The notes under the pieces were generated by a model that was not told where the DNA came from, searched no databases, and worked only from the letters and a program-made list of their open reading frames with translations. Made by a program: the position numbers and the translations under genes. DNA of 64,000 nt, from assembly GCF_016464385.1 (NCBI RefSeq), contig NZ_JADMLH010000009.1:262775-326774 (forward strand). Direction: 5' to 3'. This stretch comes from Nucisporomicrobium flavum. Its GTDB lineage: Bacteria > Actinomycetota > Actinomycetes > Mycobacteriales > Micromonosporaceae. Positions within the stretch are counted from its first letter, which is position 1. Every line of letters starts with the position of its first letter. Shown piece after piece: positions 47,523 through 55,363 of the stretch.

Positions 47523-49805
47523 TCATGCCAGGGCGTTGAGCACCTTCGGCAGGTCGGCGGTGTGCAGCACGCCCAGCCGCCGCGTCGCCCGGGTCACCGC
47601 CACGTAGAGATCGCTGAGACCGCGCGGGCTCTCGGCGATGATCTGGTCGGGCTGGACCACGAGCACGCTGTCGAACTCCAGGCCCTTCGCCTGCCGGACC
47701 GTCATGAGCACGATGTGGTTGCGCAGGTCCGGCTGCTCCCCCACGGCGGCCTCCGGGATCGCCGCCACCAGCGCGTCGCCGAGCGACTCCTCGAGGGCGG
47801 CGGGCACCAGGACACCCACCCTGCCCTCCTTCGCCTCGGCCGCTTCCCGGCGTACGGCCGCTGTCAGCTCGCCGGCGAGCGCTTCCGGCCGCACCCGGCT
47901 CGCCCACGGCGCGACGCCGGCCTCCCGCACCGAGCGCGGCGGCTGCAGCGACGGGTCGACGGCGGCCAACACGTCCGCGGCGACCGTCATGACCTCGGCG
48001 GGCGTGCGGTAGTTGACGGTCAGCTCGACCAGCCGCCACCGCTGGGCCACGTACGGCTCGAACACCCGGTCCCAGGTCGTCGTGCCGGACAGGTCGCCGG
48101 TCTGCGCCACGTCACCGACCACGGTCATCGACCGGCTGGGGCAGCGCCGCATCAGCAGCCGCCACGCCATCGGCGAGAGCTCCTGCGCCTCGTCGACGAT
48201 GACGTGCCCGAACACCCAGGTCCGGTCCGCGGCGGCCCGTTCCGCGGCGGTACGCGTGTCGATCACCTCGTGCCGCTCGACGAAGGAGCTCGCGTCCACG
48301 ACGTCGACCGCGGACAGGATCTCCTCCTCCTCGTCCTCGAAGTCGAGCGACCGGGAGCCCTCGACGATCTCCAGCACGCCCTCGGCGTACTCGATCGCCT
48401 CGCGCCGCTCGCGGGCGACGGCGCGGGCGCGCAGCGTGTCGTCCACGCCGAGCAGCTCGGCGAGCTCGTCGAGCAGCGGCACGTCAGCCGGGGTCCAGCG
48501 GGCCCGCCGGTCCCGCAGCAGCAGCGCGCGCTCCTCGGCGCTGAGGTCGTACGCCGCGGACTCGAGCCGGTCCGCGTCGCTGAGCAGGTCGCGCAGCACC
48601 TGCCGCGGGGTGAGCACCGGCCACAGCTCGAACAGCGCCCGCTGGACGTCCTCGTCCTCGCGCAGCTCGCGCCGGGTCTCGGCGAGGTCGGCCTCCTCCA
48701 GCAGGTTGTCGCCGCCGAGCGGGTCGGCGCCGATGCGCTCGGCGATCTGCAGGCTCAGCGCGTGGATCGCCTCGGTGACGAACATCTGCCGGGCCACGTT
48801 GTGCGGGCGGCCGGAGCGGCGCGCGGCGGCCCGGGCGTCCTCGCACACGGCCCGTTCGATGCGCAGCGGGTAGCCGTCGTGGTCGACCTCGATGTGGTCG
48901 TCCGGCACGGTCTGCCGGTCGGCGACCGCGCGGGCCAGCACGTCGAGCATCTCGAGGCGGCCCTTGAGCGCCGCCGTCCCGGGCGCCTCGGACGCGCGGG
49001 CGGTCACCCCGGGGAACATGTCGCCGAGAGTGGCGAGCAGCACGCCGGTCTCGGCCAGCGACGGCAGCACCTGCGAGATGTACCGCAGGAACGTCGCGTT
49101 CGGACCGAGGATCAGCACGCCCTGCTTGGTCAGCTGCGCGCGGTGGGTGTAGAGCAGGTATGCCGCGCGGTGCAGCGCGACGGCGGTCTTGCCGGTGCCC
49201 GGGCCGCCCTGCACCACCATCACGCCCGGCAGCCCGGCGCGGATCACCTCGTCCTGCTCGGCCTGGATCGTCTCGACGATGTCGCGCATCCGGCCCGTAC
49301 GGTTCGCCCCCAGCGCGGACAGCAGCGCCGCCTCGCCGGTCACGTCCTCCCGGCCGCCCGCCCCCGCGGTGAGGTCGAGCACCTCGTCGTCGATGCCGGT
49401 CAGCTGCCGCCCCTTGGTGCGCAGGTGCCGGCGGCGGGTCACCCCCGCGGGCGACACGGCGGTCGCCAGGTAGAACGCCCGGGCCGCCGGCGCCCGCCAG
49501 TCGACGAGCAGCGGGTCGCGGTCGCGGTCCTCGGCGAACAGGCCCAGCCGCCCGATGTACCGCGGGGAATCGGCGGCGAAATCGAGCCGGCCGAAACACA
49601 GCCCGTTCTCGACGGCATTCATCTGGGCGACCTGCTCGGCCCAGTGGCTGCGGGTGGCCTCCCGCTGGGAACGGCCCTGCGGGGTGCCGCCGGCCTCGAG
49701 CAGGATCGCGCGCAACCGGTCGGCGGCCTGCTCGCGCAGCACGTCGAGGCGGTCGTACAACGTGGTCAGATAGGCCTGTTCGGACTCGATGTCATCGTTC
49801 CGCAT
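47523..49805 (-). CDS. helD: HelD/HelR-family RNA polymerase-recycling helicase
   Basis: This 760-residue superfamily 1 ATPase has an N-terminal coiled coil (residues 1-65: DDIESEQAYLTTLYDRLDVLREQAADRLRAI), then DPLLVDWRAPAARAFY, a motif diagnostic of HelD. Walker A is GGPGTGKTAVALHRAAYLLY (about 200-207). A long HelD-specific insertion follows, then motif II VIVDEAQELSP, motif III VVGDVAQTGD, NYRTPAEV and C-terminal VRQAKGLEFDSVLVVQP and LYVAVTRATRRLGVLH. HelD proteins enter stalled RNA polymerase and release it from DNA, and HelR members also displace rifamycins. The ATG at 49805 is chosen because the coiled coil begins there. A 5' extension to 49892 runs through a hairpin and is not coding. 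Confidence 0.88.
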   Translation of the reverse strand: MRNDDIESEQAYLTTLYDRLDVLREQAADRLRAILLEAGGTPQGRSQREATRSHWAEQVAQMNAVENGLCFGRLDFAADSPRYIGRLGLFAEDRDRDPLLVDWRAPAARAFYLATAVSPAGVTRRRHLRTKGRQLTGIDDEVLDLTAGAGGREDVTGEAALLSALGANRTGRMRDIVETIQAEQDEVIRAGLPGVMVVQGGPGTGKTAVALHRAAYLLYTHRAQLTKQGVLILGPNATFLRYISQVLPSLAETGVLLATLGDMFPGVTARASEAPGTAALKGRLEMLDVLARAVADRQTVPDDHIEVDHDGYPLRIERAVCEDARAAARRSGRPHNVARQMFVTEAIHALSLQIAERIGADPLGGDNLLEEADLAETRRELREDEDVQRALFELWPVLTPRQVLRDLLSDADRLESAAYDLSAEERALLLRDRRARWTPADVPLLDELAELLGVDDTLRARAVARERREAIEYAEGVLEIVEGSRSLDFEDEEEEILSAVDVVDASSFVERHEVIDTRTAAERAAADRTWVFGHVIVDEAQELSPMAWRLLMRRCPSRSMTVVGDVAQTGDLSGTTTWDRVFEPYVAQRWRLVELTVNYRTPAEVMTVAADVLAAVDPSLQPPRSVREAGVAPWASRVRPEALAGELTAAVRREAAEAKEGRVGVLVPAALEESLGDALVAAIPEAAVGEQPDLRNHIVLMTVRQAKGLEFDSVLVVQPDQIIAESPRGLSDLYVAVTRATRRLGVLHTADLPKVLNALA

Positions 49806-49828
49806 GGTGTCCGTACCGTCGGCGGAGC

Positions 49829-49859
49829 TTGACAAAACCACTCCCTGTTGTGGTAGCAT
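49829..49859 (+). promoter_or_regulatory. Promoter with long spacer, pointing away from helD
   Basis: TTGACA (49829-49834) is a consensus -35. TAGCAT (49854-49859) is a good -10, but the spacer is 19 bp and contains ACCAC and GTGGT as inverted arms. An over-long spacer with an internal inverted repeat is the pattern of MerR-type activator promoters. Transcription would start about 49866 and go directly into the hairpin at 49869-49910. Confidence 0.5.
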
Positions 49860-49868
49860 TCGGCCGTC

Positions 49869-49910
49869 GACGACCATTCTGATTTTCTTCATCAGAGGGT
49901 CGTCTTTTTT
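49869..49910 (+). terminator. Intrinsic terminator or attenuator hairpin with T6 tract; possible ~45-nt RNA
   Basis: GACGACC (49869-49875) pairs with GGTCGTC (49898-49904), inner CTGAT (49879-49883) pairs with ATCAG (49891-49895), and six T follow (49905-49910). This is the only U-tract terminator seen in the window. It begins about 3 nt after the predicted start site of the promoter at 49829-49859, so the transcript would be hardly more than the hairpin. It could be an attenuator for the lipoprotein gene at 50059 or a very small RNA antisense to the helD leader. Confidence 0.5.
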
Positions 49911-49950
49911 GTTGCTTGGAAACGCTCAGAATAGCCGGTCGGCGTTACCT

Positions 49951-49997
49951 CTGACGACACCGTGGCGGAGGTTACGCCACGCGGCGGACAGTGTCAG
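49951..49997 (+). promoter_or_regulatory. Second stem-loop upstream of lipoprotein gene
   Basis: GTGGCG (49962-49967) pairs with CGCCAC (49975-49980) around GAGGTTA, and CTGAC (49951-49955) can pair with GTCAG (49993-49997) outside it. The element lies about 60 nt before the ATG at 50059 and could affect readthrough or translation. No other gene is seen in 49806-50058. Confidence 0.35.
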
Positions 49998-50058
49998 GAA
50001 TCCGTCACCGCGCGCTCATGGCCGTTACGCCGATGGGGGCTCCACCTTTAAGCGGGTC

Positions 50059-50577
50059 ATGAACCACAGCCACCCGTTCCGTCGTCTCGGCGCCGTCGCC
50101 CTCGTCGCGATCGCCGCGCTCGCCTTCTCCTCCGCCTGCTCCGACGACTCGGGCGACGCCCCGGCCGGCAACGCCGCCGCGGCCGCCGCCGGTGGACCGG
50201 AGCCCAAGACCCTCGAGGGCGCCAAGGCCGCCGCGCAGACCGTGTTCGACCGCTTCAGCGGCGGCGACTTCGGCGGCGCCTGGGACATGTACACCGCCGC
50301 CGGCAAGGCCGCGATCAGCAAGGCGGACTACGTCAAGCTCAACGAGACCTGCTCCCGCAAGGGCCTGTCCATCCAGCTGACCAGCGCGCGGATGGAGGGC
50401 GCCGACAAGGCCGTCGTCATCGCCAAGCAGCTAGTCGCCGCGCAGTCGTACACGATGGTGTACGAGCAGGACGCCTGGAAGCTCGAGCCCGCGAAGGAGG
50501 GCCTGGCCCTCTACGCCAAGGGCGCCGACCGGGCCATCGCCCTGCAGAAGAAGGCCGGCACCTGCGCCAACGCCTGA
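50059..50577 (+). CDS. Lipoprotein with NTF2/DUF4878-like domain
   Basis: This 172-residue precursor has a signal sequence MNHSHPFRRLGAVALVAIAALAFSSACSDDSG, ending in a lipobox-like SSAC, so Cys is probably lipidated and the protein held on the outer membrane face. After an Ala/Gly linker comes a roughly 120-residue alpha+beta domain (AQTVFDRFSGGDFGGAWDMYTAAGKAAISKADYVKLNETC ... YTMVYEQDAWKLE) with the feel of NTF2-like/DUF4878 lipoproteins of actinobacteria. Two Cys in the mature part may form a disulfide. Function is unknown. Confidence 0.7.
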   Translation: MNHSHPFRRLGAVALVAIAALAFSSACSDDSGDAPAGNAAAAAAGGPEPKTLEGAKAAAQTVFDRFSGGDFGGAWDMYTAAGKAAISKADYVKLNETCSRKGLSIQLTSARMEGADKAVVIAKQLVAAQSYTMVYEQDAWKLEPAKEGLALYAKGADRAIALQKKAGTCANA

Positions 50578-50590
50578 CCCCCGTACGCGG

Positions 50591-50628
50591 CGAGGCCCGA
50601 TCCCCCAGCGACGTGGGACCGGGCCTCG
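50591..50628. terminator. Bidirectional terminator between lipoprotein and sigma gene
   Basis: CGAGGCCCG (50591-50599) pairs with CGGGCCTCG (50620-50628); an inner TCCC/GGGA extends the helix past one mismatch. It sits between two convergent genes. Confidence 0.65.
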
Positions 50629-50646
50629 TTGTCCTCCCGTACGGGC

Positions 50647-51489
50647 TCAGGCGGCGACGGGCAGGCCGTCCGGGCCGGTGAGCGCGAGCCGGTCCCGTAG
50701 GGTGCCCCGGGTCTCGATCTGGTCGTAGTACGCCGCCCGGCGCCGGGCCACGCAGCCGTCCTTGACGGAGGTGGCCACGCCCGGGTTGAGGTGCGTGTTC
50801 AAGCCGTCCTTGAGCAGCGACAACGCCTCGGCGCGCAGCTGCGAGACGCGGGACTCGGTCACCCCCAGGTCGGCGGCGATCTGCGCCATCGGACGCTCGT
50901 CGAAGAAATACCCGGTGATGACCACGCGCAGCCGCTCGGGCAGGACCTCGATCGCGTGCCGCAGATAGCCCAGGCGCTCGCGGCGGATCAGCATCTCCTC
51001 CGGGCCCGCGCTCGGCTCGGTCACCATGTCGTCCGCGCCGGCGGTGGCGAAGCCCTGAAGGCTGAACACCACGGCGCGCTGCACGTCGTCGTCGGCCGAC
51101 TCGATGTCCTCGACCGAACAGCCCAGCCGCTCGGCGACCTCGGCCAGGGTGGGCGTACGGCCCAGCTCGGCGGTCAGCTCCTGGCGCGCCGAGTCGGTAC
51201 GCCGGGCCCGCTGCCGCACCGAGCGGCTCGCCCAGTCCAGGCCGCGCAGCTCGTCCAGCAGGGCACCCCGGACCCGCGCCGCCGCGAACCGGGCGAACGG
51301 CACACCCCGGGACTCGTCGAAACCACGGGCGGCCGCGACCAGCGCCGCGTACCCGGCCGAGAGCAGATCGTCGCGGTTCACGTGGGCGGGCACCCGGGCG
51401 AGCATCTCGCGGACCAGGTGGCCGACGAGCGGCATGTGCGCCCGTACGGTGTCCTCACGACGGCGGTCGACCTCAACAGCACCGCTCAT
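50647..51489 (-). CDS. FliA/WhiG-type sigma factor (paralog 2)
   Basis: This 280-residue protein is plainly paralogous to the sigma factor at 46559. Shared blocks include VRAHMPLVGHLVREMLARVPAHVNRDDLLSAGYAALVAAARGFDESRGVPFARFAAARVRGALLDELRGLDWASRSVRQRAR, LGRTPTLAEVAERLG and SLQGFATAGADDMVTEPSAGPEEMLIRRERLGYLRHAI. YFFDERPMAQIAADLGVTESRVSQLRAEALSLLKDGLNTHL and the tail ARRRAAYYDQIETRGTLRDRLALTGPDGLPVAA are also shared. Its N-terminus is about 20 residues shorter. GGAGA lies upstream of the ATG. Such factors control motility or development; which paralog does what is unknown. Confidence 0.88.
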   Translation of the reverse strand: MSGAVEVDRRREDTVRAHMPLVGHLVREMLARVPAHVNRDDLLSAGYAALVAAARGFDESRGVPFARFAAARVRGALLDELRGLDWASRSVRQRARRTDSARQELTAELGRTPTLAEVAERLGCSVEDIESADDDVQRAVVFSLQGFATAGADDMVTEPSAGPEEMLIRRERLGYLRHAIEVLPERLRVVITGYFFDERPMAQIAADLGVTESRVSQLRAEALSLLKDGLNTHLNPGVATSVKDGCVARRRAAYYDQIETRGTLRDRLALTGPDGLPVAA

Positions 51490-51744
51490 AGGGGGTCTCC
51501 TCGGAAGGTACCGGCCGGACGGTGGGGGGAAGTCCGGCGCTGAGGAGAACGGTCTGATCCGGGAGGTGCAGGACGGGTCACACTCGGGTGCAGCAGGGTT
51601 GCGGTGGAACGGGGCGTACACTTGATCTCGCGGCTTCGACCTGTTCTGCCTCGGGCCGCGTACGGATCGACCACCACGCGCCGCGACCCGTGAGGTCTGC
51701 GCCGGGCAGGACGACCCCTTCAGACGTTCGGAGTTCACACCTAC

Positions 51745-53241
51745 ATGTCCTCGTTCACCGATCTCGGCGTACCTACCGAGCTCGCCGAGGTGCTCGCCGG
51801 TCTCGGCGTCACCAGCCCCTTTCCCATCCAGGCCGCGACGCTGCCCGACTCCCTGGCCGGCCGTGACGTGCTCGGCCGCGGGCGCACCGGCTCCGGCAAG
51901 ACGTACGCGTTCGTCCTGCCGGTCGTCGCCCGGCTCGCCGGCTCCCGCACCCCGCGGCGCCCGGGCCGGCCGCGCGCGCTGATCCTCGCCCCGACCCGCG
52001 AGCTCGCGACCCAGATCGACGCGACCCTCGCGCCGCTGGCCGCCAAGCTCGGCCTGCGCACCCTCACGATCTTCGGCGGTGTCGGCCCCAACCCGCAGAT
52101 CCGCGGGCTCAAGGCCGGCGTCGACATCGTCGTGGCCTGCCCCGGCCGGCTCGAGGACCACCTGCGCAGCGGGCACGCCAGCCTCGACGCCGTCGAGATC
52201 ACCGTGCTCGACGAGGCCGACCACATGGCCGACCTCGGCTTCCTGCCGGTGGTCCGGCGGCTCATGGACGCCACCCCCCGCGACGGCCAGCGGATGCTCT
52301 TCTCCGCCACCCTCGACGGCGGCGTGGACGTGCTGGTCAAGCGCTTCATGAACCGCCCGGTCACGCACCACGTCGACGCCGCCGACGAAGCGCCCGTCGA
52401 GATGTCCCACCACGTGCTGCACGTGCGCCACGACGACCGGTTCCCGGTCCTGGTGGACCTGGTGGCGGCGCCCGGCCGCACGGTGGTCTTCACCCGGACG
52501 AAGCGCCGCGCCAAGACGCTGACCCGCCAGCTCATCGCGGCCGGCGTACCGGCGGTGGAGCTGCACGGCAACCTCGCTCAGAACGCGCGCAACCGCAACC
52601 TGTCCGCGTTCTCCGACGGCAGCGCCGAGACCCTCGTGGCCACGGACATCGCCGCGCGCGGCATCCACGTCGACGACGTGGCGCTGGTGATCCACGCCGA
52701 CCCGCCGGTCGAGCACAAGGCGTACCTGCACCGCTCGGGGCGTACGGCCCGGGCCGGAGCGCAGGGCACCGTGATCACGCTGATGACCGACGACCAGCAG
52801 GGCGACGTGCGGGACCTCACCCGCAAGGCCGGCATCAAGCCGACCACGTCGAAGGCGCGGCCGGGCGACGCCCTGCTCGCGCAGCTGGCGCCGGGTGAGC
52901 GGACGTTCACCGCGCCCTCGGCTCCGGCTCCCGTCTCGGACGAGGCGGGCCGGCCATCGGGCGGTTCGCGGCGCGGCCACGGGCGGGGACGCCCCGCCGG
53001 CGCCCGCGAGCAGGCGCCGGCCGCGGGTGACAAGTCCGGTGGCCGTCCGCCGAAGGGCCGGAGCGCGCAGCAGTCCCGGACCGGCGCGTCGGGCGGGCAG
53101 CCGCGATCGGCCGCCTCCGCCGGGCAGCCGCGGGCTCGTCGCAGCGGCGGCGCCGGTTCGACGCCGGTGCACACCAGCCAGTCCGGTGGCGCCGCCGCGT
53201 TCTCGTCGGGCAGCCGCCTCGGTCGCCGCGGCGGCCGCTGA
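51745..53241 (+). CDS. DEAD-box RNA helicase (RhlE-like)
   Basis: This 498-residue ATP-dependent RNA helicase starts with a Q motif (SFTDLGVPTELAEVLAGLGVTSPFPIQAATLP). Motif I is GRTGSGKTYAF, Ia APTRELATQI, II LDEADHMADLGF, III FSATL, then VVFTRTKRRAKTL, ATDIAARGIHVDDVALVIHADPP and motif VI HRSGRTARAG. The last 120 residues are a disordered, Gly/Arg/Ser/Ala-rich tail ending in RLGRRGGR, likely an RNA-binding extension. Such enzymes remodel RNA or ribosome-assembly intermediates, often in the cold. A long leader of about 250 nt lies upstream, with a -10-like TACACT at 51617-51622 and no other gene. Confidence 0.9.
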   Translation: MSSFTDLGVPTELAEVLAGLGVTSPFPIQAATLPDSLAGRDVLGRGRTGSGKTYAFVLPVVARLAGSRTPRRPGRPRALILAPTRELATQIDATLAPLAAKLGLRTLTIFGGVGPNPQIRGLKAGVDIVVACPGRLEDHLRSGHASLDAVEITVLDEADHMADLGFLPVVRRLMDATPRDGQRMLFSATLDGGVDVLVKRFMNRPVTHHVDAADEAPVEMSHHVLHVRHDDRFPVLVDLVAAPGRTVVFTRTKRRAKTLTRQLIAAGVPAVELHGNLAQNARNRNLSAFSDGSAETLVATDIAARGIHVDDVALVIHADPPVEHKAYLHRSGRTARAGAQGTVITLMTDDQQGDVRDLTRKAGIKPTTSKARPGDALLAQLAPGERTFTAPSAPAPVSDEAGRPSGGSRRGHGRGRPAGAREQAPAAGDKSGGRPPKGRSAQQSRTGASGGQPRSAASAGQPRARRSGGAGSTPVHTSQSGGAAAFSSGSRLGRRGGR

Positions 53242-53336
53242 CCTCTCACCACCGACCGCCACTGTCGCGCGGCCGCTCGCTTCTGCGGGCGGCCGCTCGC
53301 CGTTCCCAGGGACTTGCCCGAACGGTCAGCTCGGCG

Positions 53337-53349
53337 GTCCTCTGAGGAC
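53337..53349. terminator. Short palindrome between convergent genes
   Basis: GTCCTC and GAGGAC flank a single T in a perfect 13-bp palindrome lying between the helicase stop at 53241 and the convergent protease-like gene. The arms are too close for a stable RNA hairpin, so it could instead be a protein site. Terminator assignment is weak. Confidence 0.25.
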
Positions 53350-53358
53350 GGAGCACCG

Positions 53359-54003
53359 TCAGGGGATGCTGACCGAGATCTCCTCGCCCAGCCGGTAACC
53401 GTCGCACAGCTCGAGGTCGTCGCCGCTCCAGAAGCGGCCCGGGTCGTACCAGTTCGGCTGCTTGCCGCGCGGCAGCAGCCCCATGTCCTCGTACGTCACC
53501 GCGACCACCTCGGCGCAGTACGCCGTCTCGAGGTCGTCCGGCTCCGGCTTGTCCTGCTGCCAGGGCAGGCGGATCAGCGGCACCCGGCCCCGCGCCCAGC
53601 GCCAGGCGAGCTGCGCGCTCGACGGGAACGGCGTGCCGTCCAGGCGGGCCACCGTCTTGAGCGCCTTGTCCTCCATGTCCTTGCCCACCGGCGGCTCGAG
53701 CTGACGCAGCCAGCCGCGCTGGCCGTACCGCTTGGCCCACACGGTGACCGCGTCGCGCAGGTCGTGCAGCTGCACGCCGCGCTGGAACGTGCCCGACCAC
53801 AGGTCCGGCAGGGACTTGCCCAGCTCCGCGTGCCACATCAGCGGCGGCATGTCGTCGATCACGACGGACATGCCCACATGGTTGACCGGACTGTTGGTCA
53901 TCGCCTGGATGGCACGGTCCGGGCCCGAGCGGCCCCGGAAGATCCAGATGTCACCCGTACGCGTCAGGTCGATGGCCTCGTCGAGGCTGATCCCGGCAAC
54001 CAC
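53359..54003 (-). CDS. YiiX/YebB-like permuted NlpC/P60 hydrolase
   Basis: This 214-residue cytoplasmic protein begins with DEAIDLTRTGDIWIFRGRSGPDRAIQAMTNSPVNHVGMSVVID and later has AYCAEVVAVTYEDMGLL. In the permuted papain-like (YiiX) group, the His comes first (NHVG) and the Cys follows near the C-terminus (YCAE), as here. Relatives cleave amide or ester bonds of peptides or lipids. No signal peptide is seen. The GTG at 54003 has GAGGA about 8 nt upstream. It is divergent from a 63-residue membrane protein gene, the two starts only 17 nt apart. Confidence 0.75.
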   Translation of the reverse strand: MVAGISLDEAIDLTRTGDIWIFRGRSGPDRAIQAMTNSPVNHVGMSVVIDDMPPLMWHAELGKSLPDLWSGTFQRGVQLHDLRDAVTVWAKRYGQRGWLRQLEPPVGKDMEDKALKTVARLDGTPFPSSAQLAWRWARGRVPLIRLPWQQDKPEPDDLETAYCAEVVAVTYEDMGLLPRGKQPNWYDPGRFWSGDDLELCDGYRLGEEISVSIP

Positions 54004-54008
54004 GTGTC

Positions 54009-54014
54009 TATCCT
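54009..54014 (+). promoter_or_regulatory. -10 element, leaderless start for gene at 54021
   Basis: TATCCT, then CGGCAG, then ATG at 54021. It lies in the 17-nt gap between two divergent start codons, leaving no room for an untranslated leader. Confidence 0.5.
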
Positions 54015-54020
54015 CGGCAG

Positions 54021-54212
54021 ATGCGTTGGTGGAAAGTAGCGGGACTGGCCGGGCTGGCGGGCGTCGCCGCCACGGGTGTGGTGCTGGCACGGCAGGAGCG
54101 GCGGCGGCGGGCGTACACGCCGGACGAGATCCGGGAGCGGCTGCACGCCCGGGTGGCGGAGACGTCCGGGACCTCCCCGGACCCGGAGGCCGGGGCCGGC
54201 GCCGGGGGCTGA
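54021..54212 (+). CDS. Small single-span membrane protein
   Basis: This 63-residue protein has a hydrophobic N-terminal segment (MRWWKVAGLAGLAGVAATGVVLA) followed by a basic stretch RQERRRRAYTPDEIRERLHARVAE and a flexible Pro/Gly/Ala end. The charge pattern puts the C-terminus in the cytoplasm. I recognise no family; small actinobacterial proteins of this shape are common. It has a leaderless promoter and is convergent with the App1-type gene, whose stop codon is only 3 nt away. Confidence 0.6.
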   Translation: MRWWKVAGLAGLAGVAATGVVLARQERRRRAYTPDEIRERLHARVAETSGTSPDPEAGAGAGG

Positions 54213-54215
54213 CGC

Positions 54216-55256
54216 CTAGACAACGTCGGAGTCCCGCAGCAGCGACCAGAGGCCGGCGCCGTCCGGGGCGGAGAACCACGTCTTGCCCCCGGAGCCGACG
54301 GCCTCCGCGTTGCCCGTGGGCCCCGGGATCGCGCCGGCCAGCACGGCCTGGGTCGGCGACAGGCGACGGATCGCGACCGCGGCCACGTTGTCCGGGTGCG
54401 CGTGCGCGAACTCGGAGTAGATCTCCTGGTCGTGCTGGCCGTCGTCGCCGACGAGCAGCCACCGGATGTCAGGGAACTCCCCGGCGAGCCGGGCCAGCGT
54501 GTTGCGCTTGTGCTCACTCCCGCTGCGGAACCACCGGTCCGGCGTCGGTCCCCAGTCGGTGAGCAGCAACGGCCCGGCCGGGTAGAGGTGCCGGGAGAGG
54601 AACCGGGTCAGCGTCGGGCCCACGTTCCACGCGCCGGTCGACAGGTAGAAGACCGGGGCGCCGGGGTGGGCGTTGACCAGCCGCTCGTAGAGCACCGCCA
54701 TGCCCGGGACCGCCATGCGGGCGTGCTCGTCCAGCACGAATGTGTTCCAGGCGGCCAGCAGGGGCCGGGGCAGCGCGGTCACCATGACGGTGTCGTCGAT
54801 GTCGCTGATGACCCCGAACTTCATGGCCGGGTCCACCACGCGGATCGGCGCCTCGACCGGCTCCGCGCCCTCGGTGGACAGGCGTACGCACGCCCAGCCC
54901 GGCTCCAGCTCGCCCTTGACCCTGGTGTCCACGTACCCGCTGCGGTCGGTGCGGGTCTGGTGCACCTGGTCGCCGATCTGGATCTCCACCAGCGCGTTGT
55001 TGACCGGTGACGTGGTGAAGCTGCGCCAGCCGCGGACCTTCTCCAGCCGCTTGGGGACCTGCGAGTGACGGGTGAGCACGACGCGGGCCATGACGCGGGC
55101 CCAGCCGGGGGCACCGTACCCGGTGTAGGCGGTGATCACGGGCCGCCAGCCGCGCTGCCGGAGCCGCCGCTCGACGACCTCGTGGACGGCGTCCTCGATG
55201 CGGGCCGCGCGGTGCAGCCGCACGGCCGGCGGACGGCCCGCCGGGGTCACTGACAC
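54216..55256 (-). CDS. App1-type phosphatidate phosphatase (DUF2183)
   Basis: This 346-residue protein has an N-terminal beta-rich region (about 1-140; RRLRQRGWRPVITAYTGYGAPGWARVMARVVLTR ... VNNALVEIQIG). It is followed by the DUF2183/App1 catalytic domain with the DxDxT motif VISDIDDTVMVT, FYLSTGAWNVGPTL, LTDWGPTPDRWFRSGSEHKRNTLARL and LLVGDDGQHDQEIYSEFA. This HAD-like enzyme family includes yeast App1, which dephosphorylates phosphatidate and related lipids. There is no membrane segment. The GTG at 55256 has AGGAGG 5 nt upstream and is preferred to the much longer open frame. Confidence 0.85.
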   Translation of the reverse strand: MSVTPAGRPPAVRLHRAARIEDAVHEVVERRLRQRGWRPVITAYTGYGAPGWARVMARVVLTRHSQVPKRLEKVRGWRSFTTSPVNNALVEIQIGDQVHQTRTDRSGYVDTRVKGELEPGWACVRLSTEGAEPVEAPIRVVDPAMKFGVISDIDDTVMVTALPRPLLAAWNTFVLDEHARMAVPGMAVLYERLVNAHPGAPVFYLSTGAWNVGPTLTRFLSRHLYPAGPLLLTDWGPTPDRWFRSGSEHKRNTLARLAGEFPDIRWLLVGDDGQHDQEIYSEFAHAHPDNVAAVAIRRLSPTQAVLAGAIPGPTGNAEAVGSGGKTWFSAPDGAGLWSLLRDSDVV

Positions 55257-55363
55257 TTCGGCCTCCTGCCATTCGTCGTCGAGGGCCCCTGTGACGGTAC
55301 CCGGCCCGCCTGGGTCCCGCGCCGCAACCGGCGAAGGCGCGGGCCGGGGTCCACTCCGGAGGG

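Noticed and set aside
49806..49892. N-terminal extension of helD starting MKKIRMVVDG
   Set aside because: The extra codons run through the hairpin and promoter DNA, and the HelD coiled coil begins at the ATG at 49805, which matches family length.
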